This document shows, piece by piece, positions 55,369 to 64,000 of a DNA stretch of 64,000 nucleotides. Location: contig OY821518.1 in the NCBI GenBank assembly GCA_963682025.1, forward strand, positions 28,542,882 through 28,606,881. The letters run 5' to 3'. The notes below the pieces were generated by a model, which was not told the origin of the DNA, did no database searches, and worked only from the letters and a program-made list of their open reading frames with translations. The position numbers and the translations under genes are program-made. The DNA comes from Cordilura impudica (Eukaryota > Arthropoda > Insecta > Diptera > Scathophagidae). How positions within the stretch are numbered: the first letter of the stretch is position 1; each line of letters begins with the position of its first letter.

Positions 55369-57771
55369 CAACTCTACAACAGCAACAATGACAGTCATAT
55401 GTTTTTCAAATAGGAAAAAACTGTTTATGTGTTAGTTTCGGTCATTCCCCAGTATGCATTGAAATATTATTTCTCCAATGTTGTGAGAAAAGTTAAGTTC
55501 TTAAATTGATGTCAAATGTAATTCTCAACTTGGGTTGAACAATTTTTCTCCTTGTTTGCTTTCAACTTGACATCAAGTTGAGACTTAACATTTTTTCCAA
55601 TCTTTGAGAAACATTTTTACTCTCAATTGGATATCCAACACTTTTCTCCACTTGAGACCAAACATTTATTCAACTTGAATACGATTTGTGTTAAGTCTGA
55701 GATATTATTTAAATATGTCATAAATAATAAATTAAATTAAAAATGCCAAAAAAGTACAAATAAATCATTGATATATTTTTTATTATTTCTGCTTTTTGTC
55801 GAATTTTTCAAAAAATGTACAACTAATTAATTCATTTATTTTTAATTCTAGATTTTAAAAAATGTACATAATATGTACATTTAATGTTAAATATGTACAT
55901 AGTAATGTTAAATATATAATGAAATTAAATTGAAACATAAAAAAAAGTACATTGTTTTCATTTCTAAAATTAGTATAATATTTTTTAATATGGCAATTCC
56001 GTACCTTCCATTTGATACCGATTGGAAATATTTCTTTGCTATCAAGTTGAGAATCACAAATTTCTCAATTTGATAACTATGAAAATCGCCATATAAAAAA
56101 TGTGCCTTTTAAGTTGAGAAGACTATATTCGAACTATTGAGGGCATTTCAGAATTAACGTTGGAGATTTGAAAAATGTAGTTGATCTCAAATGCACCTCA
56201 AGTTGATAGCAAACAAAAATGTTTATTGGGACATTTATTGTAGGGTCGTTTGCACACACACAAAAAATAGAAAATAAATTGTCAATAAGCAAAGCAAGTG
56301 GCTTCGAAATTCGATGATGCCATTTAATCATTTTTTGTTCACGCGGAATTTATAATTGGAGGAATTTTTTTCTCGAGAAATGTATTTTCCGTGAGAAAGA
56401 AATTCCTTGAGAATATTCATAATTGGGATGAATAACTTTTAATTGGAACTTTTTAGTCAGAATAAATCATAATTCTAGTTAGATATTGGTTAATATTTAA
56501 TTAGAAAAAATATTGTGGTGGCATCTACGCAATTATTGAGGCAGTCATGGAAAAATTAAATGCAAGTCTGTTTTTTTTAATATAACAAAAATGGATTTTC
56601 CCTTTAACAAAATATGGCAGAATTCTTTATAAATGAAATGCAAAATGGAAAATCAATTATGTGCTAATTCTTAACAAAATTAATAAAATATATATATATG
56701 TATTATTATATTTATTAATATTTGTAATTTTATTTGACACAATTTCACACACAGTTCCACAGATCAACTGTTTTCAACTGATTTAGAAGTTTTCTGTTTT
56801 TGAAACAGTAGTGCCAATTTGTAACATTTTGTGATGTAATGAAAATCGCAGAATAATAAGTTAATACACAATAAAAAATATTAAATTTTTAAGTTTTATA
56901 TACATATTGCAATAAAAAAAACTTTGGTAAATTTACATTGAAGATGGTCAGAAATGAATGAGAAAAAATATATAGACATTTTAGAAAAGCACATTTAATG
57001 TTAAACTTTATGCACAAAATATATGGGTTTTTGTTGTTTCGAATTTAACTGTGGCACTAAGTGAAAAGTTTTAGACCGATCGTATATTACATCTTGAGGA
57101 TCCTCACCTAATATTTTCAAATATTTTAAATTCTTTTTAACTCATTTAACCTCATTACGAAAATAGTAAAACAGTAAATATGGAAAATCCACGCACTTCA
57201 AAAAATTGTTTTCTATGAAATAAATTAAAGACATTTCATATTATACAATTTTCTTTCAAAAATGTATCAATTATTGCAAATTTGAAATTTGACATATAGT
57301 ATTTGTACATATATTTGTATAGATTTCGCAGTATGAAAATAACTATTATTTCTTTATTTAGAATATATGTAAGTATTGCTCGCAAAAAAATGCAACATCA
57401 TGAATGAAACACATAGACGACTGCTGGCAGCAGCATTTGTAGTCGTATAGTCAGCTACTTGATTTTTCTGAATACGACAGCAACATATAATACAAATGCA
57501 TTTTTATTTAAATATACAATTACTTTTACTTATTTAAAATGCATTAGTACAACGTAAAAATAAATAAATTAGTTTAACGCCTTTTGATTATTAATGGAAT
57601 TATAGCCTTTCATTTTGCGATTTTTTTTTAAACAAAATAAAATATTTCATAGCACAAACTTCTTTTACATATTTTGTTATATTGTAAACACTATTTTTGT
57701 TTTGTAGCCAACAAAGTTTTTTTTTCTATTTGAAGAACATATGACTGCCATTGTTGATGTTGTAGAGTTGT
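55368..57771. mobile_element. 2.4 kb segment bounded by ~55 bp inverted repeats
   Basis: The left end reads AACAACTCTACAACAGCAAC, then 'gacagtcatatg' and 'ttcaaata'. The right end (57712-57771) is its inverse with few changes (AACAACTCTACAACATCAAC). The interior has no clear ORF; 55480-56220 repeats 'aacttga', 'caagttgag' words. It may be a non-autonomous DNA transposon placed between M2 copy 2 and the duplicated AIP promoter. Confidence 0.55.
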
Positions 57772-57794
57772 TTTTTTTTTTTTATTTTGTTTCG

Positions 57795-58166
57795 TTAACT
57801 CTTTTGTATTAAAGCACCTCCAATATATGTATCCATTTTAGTTTGCAAATTCAGTATATTTATAATTTATTACTTACAGCAAAAAATAATAGAAACAATT
57901 TTATCAGTTATGCTTACGAAACTATATAAATAGACTTGAAGTTGGCTGCAAAAGCAGTAGCCTGTGTAAAGAACAAGTTAGCGACATGTAACTGTTACGT
58001 AACGTGTCAGCCTTTTTTTCACATGAAAAGTATTGGGACGTTCCGGTTACGTTCGGTAACTGTTTTAAATGATTTTCATGTAAAAAAAAACAACTGACTC
58101 GTTACGGTTACGATTAGAAAACATTGACCTTTTATATGTATTATAATGCTATGAATGCATTTATCT
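57795..58166 (-). pseudogene. Inverted duplicate of the AIP promoter and first codons
   Basis: The minus strand from 58166 matches 20835-21201. It includes the foldback (57986-58113) and an ATG at 57836 with the reading MDTYIGGALIQKS followed directly by TAA (57795-57797). The rest of the gene is absent, replaced by an A-run and the inverted-repeat element. A dead 13-codon leftover, but it shows the AIP-like promoter was duplicated. Confidence 0.7.
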
Positions 58167-58170
58167 TTAT

Positions 58171-59125
58171 TTTATTTTATTTATATATTCTTTTTTTTTT
58201 TTGTATTGTATATTATTTTTTTTTTATTATTATTACTATTTCATTTAATTATTTTTTTCTTTAAATAAATTAATACATAAAAATTTGTTTTTTAAATTAT
58301 TGGTGAACTTTTACTCCCTTTATTTACTGCCTTTATATTAACTGGTAGTGTCTGCTTGTCGACAAAATTTTGGATCGATTTTTAGCCCCTTTCCCGTGAG
58401 CCAATCGATCTGAAATTTTGCATGCAGGCTCGTGGCAATGACAGAAATGAGCTAACAAATTTTTTTAGTGATGCCAAAACAATGGAAACTTTTAAAATTT
58501 TCTACCAGAGTTCACAAAAAAATGTACAAAGGGTTTGTTTTTATTATATTATTACCACAACGACCACAAAAACAACAAGTCCAGCTATGACAACAATGCA
58601 ACATTTAGAATAACAACAGGAACAATATGGAAACATCATGTTTTTCATTTTTTTTTTAATTTTTCATAGATTTACCTGGACCTGTTCCACCGATTTTAAT
58701 GATTTTTGAAGTATAAATCTTCCCATGAATTTGGTGAATCATTCTCACTAAAAATTATCACCCTAGCTATCCTATTGAGGGCGTGATCGTGACAAGAACA
58801 ACATAGAAAATTATATTTTTTCAAGACTTTTTTTAGTTCTTCATTCAAATCTCGGGCCCTAATCGACCGATTTGGACGATTTTAAATAGCAAACTTTTCA
58901 GGATGTTAATGAATCATTTTTTATGCCAACGAGCACCCTAGCTGCCCGATTGATGCCGTCATCGTGATTTCCACAGGCGGACAGACGGACATCGCTATAT
59001 CAACTCCGGTTGTTATAAGGATCACAAATATATATATTTTATGGGGTCCAAATTTTTTTTTCTAATTATTACAAACGGAATGACAAACTTATATATACCC
59101 TCTGCACACTGGAGTGGAGGGTATA
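58171..59125 (-). mobile_element. M2 copy 3
   Basis: It matches M2 copy 1 in reverse over its full length, from 'atatattcttt' / 'tttaaataaattaatacat' to the tip palindrome TATACCCTCTGCACACTGGA at 59092-59125. The GTCC-type tract is reduced to 'ggcggacagacggac' near 58977. Confidence 0.8.
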
Positions 59126-59530
59126 AACAATGGGCGGTATCAGATCAGTGTGCGTGGTACCCCCCATACAAAGTGAATATTAAATGTCATATATCTGGAG
59201 TATTATGCCTTAGAACTTCATCTAAGTTCATGGGTTATTAATGTGAGTAGTTCGATAAAAAAAATAGGCGGGATTGGACCAATGGGAGTGGTACACCCAT
59301 AAAAAGTAAATATTTATGACAAGTAACTGGAGTGCTATAATAGATAAAGCCTTGGAACTTTGTTAGAGTTCATGAGTTATTAATGTGAGTAGTCGGACAA
59401 AAAATGGGTGCTATCGGAGCAATGGGCACGGCACCTCCTATACAAAAAATATGAAGTACTATGAAAATGACAGTCTTGAAACTTTTGACAAGTACATTAA
59501 TTACCTATGTGAGTAGTTGTGGAATATATG
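59126..59530 (+). repeat. Helitron-type subrepeats, ~125 bp
   Basis: Three to four diverged units: 'tgggcggtatcag..gtgcgtggtaccccccata', 'ggcgggattggacc..gagtggtacaccc', 'gggtgctatcggagc..gcacggcacctcc', each followed by 'gagttattaatgtgagtag'. The same family as 50085-51142. Confidence 0.65.
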
Positions 59531-60077
59531 GGCGGAATCACCAAAATCAAAAATCGCCAAGACCGAAAATCGAGAATTACACAAATCATCAAAATCAAAA
59601 ATCACAAAAAAAAAACAAAATTCGTCAAATACAAAAATTACCAAAACTGAAAATCGCCAAAAACAAAAATCGCCAAAACCGAAAATTGCGAATAACAAAA
59701 ATCGCCAAAATAAAAGGTCGCCAAAGTAAAAAATTACAGAAAACAAAAAACGCTAAAGCCAAAAATCGACAAAATACAAAAATCGCTAAAATCAACAATC
59801 GTCAAAATAAAAAATCGCAAAGAACAAAAATCGCCAAAATCAAAAATAGCAACAAAAAACCAAAATCGCCAAAGTCAAAAATCGCCGAAACCGAGAATCG
59901 CGAATAACAGAAATCGTCAAAATCAAAAATTGCCAAAACTGAAAATCACGGAAAACAATAATCGCTAAAATCAAACATGGTCAAAATCAAAAATCCCCAT
60001 AACAAAAAATCGCCAAAAATCGAAAATCGCAAAAACAAAAATCGATAAAATCAAAACTCGCAAAAAAATAAATAAAA
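59531..60077 (+). repeat. AAAATCGCCAAAAC-type minisatellite
   Basis: About 30 diverged units of 16-19 bp, 'caaaaatcgccaaaac' with variants. The Lys/Asn/Ile-rich frames (59461-59907, 59517-59729) and the antisense frame are translations of the repeat. Confidence 0.85.
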
Positions 60078-60547
60078 TGGTTTTCTAAAAAATGTATTCC
60101 CAGTTTATTTATTTCGGTTACGATGGGTGTAGTTACTCCTAAATGTAAGTAGTTGAGTCAAAACTAAGCTAGTTTGGATAAAGTATTTTCATCAAATATC
60201 TAAATCTAGAATTCTGTGATAGCGACAGTCTTGAAACTTTGTATCAGGCCACTAAACTGAGCAGTTAGTTACCACTACTCTCATTAATAATCGTACCATA
60301 TATAAAATGATAGACAATAAGAGAGTGTGAGTTCTTAATTTCTTAATTAGATTACTAATGTCAAATATGGGAGAGATCAAAATAATGGGCCTGGTACCTT
60401 TCATACAAAAATTATATATAATATCATCTATGTATAGTCCAAATATTACCAATATCATAGCGAAAATATTGTTATTTAAATCCACTCAAAAATTATTTAT
60501 TTACGAACGTAGGCTAGGTCGGAACAACGCTCCACGGAATCTGCTAG
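60078..60547 (+). mobile_element. Helitron-type 3' region ending CTAG
   Basis: 'gatagcgacagtcttgaaac' near 60215 resembles the subrepeat text at 59460. The stretch ends CACGGAATCTGCTAG before T at 60544-60547, close to the HN1 terminus, but without its hairpin. The start is not defined. Confidence 0.45.
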
Positions 60548-60594
60548 TTGTCTTTATTTTATGATTATCTAGCGAATTAAGCGATTAGTTAAAT

Positions 60595-61015
60595 CTAGCA
60601 GATCACAGCCCTCGCAATTCGAGTGCAAATTCTAAAATTTTTTTTTTTTTTTCACTTAATAAATTACTTTATAAGACCATAAAGGTATGCTAATCAATTT
60701 TAGCCAATTCATAATTCAACACTTTTTATTCTCGTTATTGTCGTTATTGGTTTACGTCCAAAACTATTTTTCAATTTAACTCATTAACAAATAAATAATA
60801 AACGCGCACAGAGCATTGTATAATTTTCTGATTGTATTTAGTAGCAATTTTAAATTCATTTTACTCCAAAAAATGTAAAAATGTGAAAATCTGTAAATCC
60901 GGTGTACAACTAAAAAGAAATATCTTTCAAATGAGATATGTTGGGTCAAAATAGGATTAAAACTGACAAACGTTGATCGGTCACAAGAAATCACCTTGCC
61001 AATTAAGATTATAGA
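60595..61015 (-). mobile_element. HN1 Helitron copy H
   Basis: The minus strand starts TCTATAATCTTAATTGGCAA and ends GCTGTGATCTGCTAG, with CTCGAATTGCGAG as hairpin. 421 bp, resembling the longer copy G in the middle ('attgtcgttattggttt'). Confidence 0.8.
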
Positions 61016-61605
61016 TTTCGACATTTTCAGATTGCTATGTTGAGAACTGCTTTTTAGATTCGTTTAAAATTTGGATTATAAGAGAGAAATTAGTTCTTAA
61101 AACTTTCTGTAAATTTTTTTTTAACAAAAATTAAACAATTTATTTTATTTATTAGCAAGCCCGCACCTTTACTTTAAAACTTAAGTCAACATTGCATTGC
61201 AAAAGATAATATAATACATTAGAGTATAAATCGTTAAGGTGTCTCAAATTATTACCAAAAAAAAATTTTAAATTTTGTTTACTTACGATCTTAGTTAATC
61301 ACACTTTACAAATAAAAACTCTGCTGAAAGCATGACTTGTACTTTTGTTTGTTGCATTTTTCTGTTGATGTTTATCCTTAAGTTAATTAACACGTTTGCT
61401 AATTAATCTTTAACATCTCAATTTATTTTCTCAGTATGAAATATTTCAAAGGCCGAACAAAATACCAACCGCGTTGGCGTTTCTTTTTTTGATAATACAA
61501 GTAATGAACAGGGAAACCAAAAGCAGGCAATTTATTATTTGTTGTTGTGCTAAGTAAATGTGCATGTAGCGAATACAGTATTATAGGATTTTTAGTTTTC
61601 TATTT
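61016..61605. other. No gene seen
   Basis: AT-rich; nothing recognisable. Confidence 0.45.
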
Positions 61606-62238
61606 GTACCCTATACCACCATATGGTAAGGGTATAATGAGTTTGTGTTGATGTTTGTAACTACCAAAAATTTTTGATTTAAGGCCATGTTTTATTATAC
61701 TGATCGACTCGGAATCAGTTTGTTAGTCTATTTACTGATGTCCGTCCGTTTGTCAGTCTGTCTGTCCATCTCTACGTGTGTCCATGTAAACCTTGTAATC
61801 AAACTATAGACCGCAAATAATACATTTCGATTAAAATTTGGTGTATAAGCCTTTATCGGTTATAGGATGAATGTTATGGAAGTTTGTGAAAATCGGTACA
61901 CTTTCAGGCCTAGTCCCCATACAAATGATCCCTATGATATTGCCTTAAATTGCCATAACCTCTAAATTACAATATAGATCTCGGTAAAATTTGGTTTGTT
62001 TATGTTTATTATAATCATTAATCAGCATTCCAAAAATAAATCATATAGACCAATTTTTGGTCATGGCCACCATATGAAGCTGCTTCCCGATTTTCACTTA
62101 AATATGTCGAAAAACTAAAAATTGCACAGATTTTTGTCAAGTTTTGTTTGCATATCTTTAAAAAAAATTAGTGTTCCTACCAAATATGATCAGGATCGGT
62201 GCATTTTTCGAACTAGTCCCACATATATATAGCAGCCG
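61606..62238 (-). mobile_element. M1 copy 7, diverged
   Basis: It starts 'taccctataccaccatatgg' and 'gggtataatgagtttgtg', has an impure GTCY run at 61740-61790, and ends at about 62238 ('agtcccacatatatatagca') without the GGTCTAGACC tip. The most diverged M1 here. Confidence 0.75.
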
Positions 62239-62539
62239 CACAGTGGCTGAAAATCGTTTTTCAATAGCAAAAATTCTGTAACTTCTGAACCGATCAAAAT
62301 ATTTAAGTAAATTTTTTTAATGGATAGATATTTAGTTCAGCTTGACTCAGTTTTAATTACATTAAAATTGATTTAGGACTTTTTAAGGAATTCTAGGTCA
62401 AAGTTGAACTTTTGACTTTTTTTTAACTTTTAGAGTGAAATATGTGCTTATTATTTTTTTATTTATTAAAAAATTTAATATTTGGATTTTAATAATAATT
62501 ATAAACATTTTTTGTAATGACGGGATTTTTTTAATGGTA

Positions 62540-62800
62540 CACTCAAAAAAATTTTTTACATTCAAAAAAAATAATAGTAAAATCAACTGGAGATTTTGCT
62601 ATTATTACTGAAAAATTAAAAATTTTTGTTGTCAAATTTGCGAATTTGTTTACACTCAAAGAATATTTACACTTAAAAAAAAAACGTTAATAATATTATC
62701 CAAAAATCTTTACTATTAGCTATTACTACAGAAAAATTTATTATTTTTTGCTGTCAAATTTGATAATTTTAAAAAACATATTAAAAATAAAAACTGTAAT
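62540..62800 (+). repeat. Two-copy degenerate tandem repeat
   Basis: 'ctattattactgaaaaatta..tgttgtcaaatttg' (62598-62642) and 'ctattactacagaaaaattt..gctgtcaaatttg' (62718-62764) repeat with a ~120 bp offset, each with 'acactcaaaaaaa' / 'acacttaaaaaaa' nearby. Confidence 0.55.
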
Positions 62801-62924
62801 AGATTTTAATTGCATTTGTAACAATGGTAGGTTCCGTTTATTATTATTTTTTACTAATACTATGTTTTTCGTACTTAGATAACAATGAAAGGCAATTATA
62901 ATTATTATTCATTTGACTCAATTA

Positions 62925-64000
62925 TTGATTGCAAATATTCCATATTTTGTTCTGTGTTATTTTTGTTCTATAGTAATTTTTGACTTCTTCATCTAAATGC
63001 CGATGTTCCACTTTCCATTGAATTCGAATATTGGAGATGAACGGATATAACGTTGCCAATAATATATTAAATAGATTTTCATTTGTGGAATTTTGTGAAA
63101 TTTTTCTGGTATTGTGGTATTTTTCCTGAGCCTCCTCTGATGGATCTCCAAGTGAAACCAAATGATATATAATGACATCTTCTCCATGGTAAAGGATTTT
63201 GTGAACTGTTGCAGACATATTTCTCCATGGGTAGTTGGTTGCATATATTTTTGCAGTTTCCTTAGCATAATCTCAAAATTTTCTAGAGTAAATTTCTTCA
63301 TTGCACGCAAGTACTTCTAGGATTATTTTAAATCTGAAAATAAGGTTGAAATCCACTCCTGTTATTTCAGATGCTGTTTCTGGATCTGAAAAGAATCCTC
63401 TTGCGGTATTGCCATCATTTGTATTGCCTGACCCATGTTTTGGCTGATCTATAATCAATCCAAATTTGCGATATTCATCTTGAACATGTTTCTTTTAGGA
63501 ACTTCTTAACTCTTTGTTGGTTTCATTGTTTCTTATTGATCCTGAAGACCCGAAATACAAATCATAACGGATTTTTAGTATGTGGTCCATAAGTCGTATT
63601 CGTGGTGATAATCAAAATTCATATGCATCGGTATTATCTAATGATTTTCTCTGGACTTGGTTTAATTGGCTTGATGTTGATTGGCATATAATGCAGCTGG
63701 ATGCAGCCTTCGTGTTAGTCAAAACCTGACCTACTTTCCCATCTATCATTGTCAGTACTAATGGGTAGCTTACTTCAATTTGCTGCCCATCTAACTGTAA
63801 TTGTAATGTTTACTGTAGCTAACTTATTTGTAGCGTTTTTTTAGTGCTTTAACGCAATTAGATAATTGCTCTTGTATATCGGTGCTACACGTAACTAAGA
63901 ACATCTTCCTGGTTTTTGTTTCTAAAATACTCTTCGGCCAATTCTTTATAACTGAAGCTCTCCATATTTTTCTGAATATTTTTATTTGAGACTGTTATTG
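62925..64000 (-). pseudogene. Second unclassified transposon-type protein, partial
   Basis: On the minus strand from the window edge: ESFSYKELAEEYF (about 63965), YPLVLTMIDGKVGQVLTNTK and AASSCIICQS (63770-63690), GLIIDQPKHGSGNTNDGNTA and SDPETASEITGVDFNLI (63463-63350), YAKETAKIYATNYPWRNMSA then TVHKILYHGEDVI (about 63280-63175), GDPSEEAQEKYHNTR and TNENLFNILLAT. It is an insect/Hydra repetitive protein family with the hallmarks QPKPGSGxTNDGNTARRFF and SVHKIL.HG. Its CxxC pair (CIIC) may bind zinc. Several stops and frameshifts break it and the start lies outside the window. Family known to me only as 'uncharacterized'; a transposon origin is likely from its copy number in genomes, not from a catalytic motif seen here. 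Confidence 0.75.

Noticed and set aside
59461..59907. 148-aa Lys/Asn/Ile-rich ORF and its antisense partner
   Set aside because: Translation of the AAAATCGCCAAAAC minisatellite; no start context or domain.
1..64000. An intact operon or prokaryotic-type defence system
   Set aside because: No ribosome-binding sites, no clustered long ORFs, and intron and transposon content is eukaryotic.

Overview
The window is non-coding, very AT-rich eukaryotic DNA that looks like transposon-dense intergenic or heterochromatic sequence from a fly (Diptera). Reasons: spliceosomal-type sites in a broken gene; mariner, hAT, Helitron and LINE remains; a mariner whose catalytic spacing is DD41D (the rosa type known from tephritid flies); and many copies of short elements with terminal TATACCC palindromes plus (GTCY)n/(GGAC)n runs, the architecture of dipteran 'mini-me' elements. 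A calyptrate or tephritid-like fly is my guess; the genus cannot be read from this. I see no intact host gene and no intact transposase. Almost every open frame longer than 60 codons is low-complexity, antisense, or lies inside a repeat.

Family names used below are local labels. M1, M2 and M3 are mini-me-like elements. HN1 and HN2 are non-autonomous Helitrons. R is a terminal-inverted-repeat element starting TAGGGTGG. MITE-A is a ~760 bp element with TCTGTGGTTTTC ends. MITE-B is a ~630 bp element with TGGGCAATTCACAA ends.

Layout. 1-5.4 kb: MITE-A, then a degenerate transposon-type gene (744-3905) split by Helitron DNA, a mariner C-terminal stub, and two Helitrons head to tail. 5.6-6.9 kb: R copy 1. 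9.2-14.5 kb: a 5.2 kb array of diverged ~17-18 bp units (GGTACTTTTTTAAGAAAA-like) with higher-order periodicity. 14.6-17.0 kb: R copy 2 abutting a rosa-like mariner. 18.9-21.6 kb: satellite fragment, M2, M1, and a pseudogene of the AIP-type FKBP/TPR co-chaperone. 24.4-28.9 kb: HN1, several M1 pieces, a 1.2 kb TGAAAAA array, R copy 3. 28.9-31.3 kb: a hAT (DUF4371/ZMYM-type) pseudogene with one recognisable end. 32.4-36.7 kb: apparently single-copy DNA. 36.7-38.6 kb: M1 carrying a foldback element with tandem-repeat arms and a FLYWCH/MULE-like interior. 41.5-46.75 kb: a LINE on the minus strand, broken by MITE-A, M1, HN1 and an internally deleted mariner, with another HN1 at its edge. 47-55 kb: HN1 copies, Helitron-type subrepeats, M3, M2 with MITE-B inside. 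55.4-57.8 kb: a stretch bounded by ~55 bp inverted repeats. 57.8-59.1 kb: a second, inverted copy of the M2 + AIP-promoter block. 59.1-60.5 kb: subrepeats and a minisatellite. 60.6-64 kb: HN1, M1 and a second degenerate transposon-type gene running off the right edge.

The main value of the window is its insertion order. Filled and empty copies of the same sequence define the edges of M1 and MITE-B, and the LINE reading frame dates four insertions. Candidates for something undescribed are the foldback element, the HN1 family, the two unclassified transposon-type genes, and the structured GGTAC satellite.
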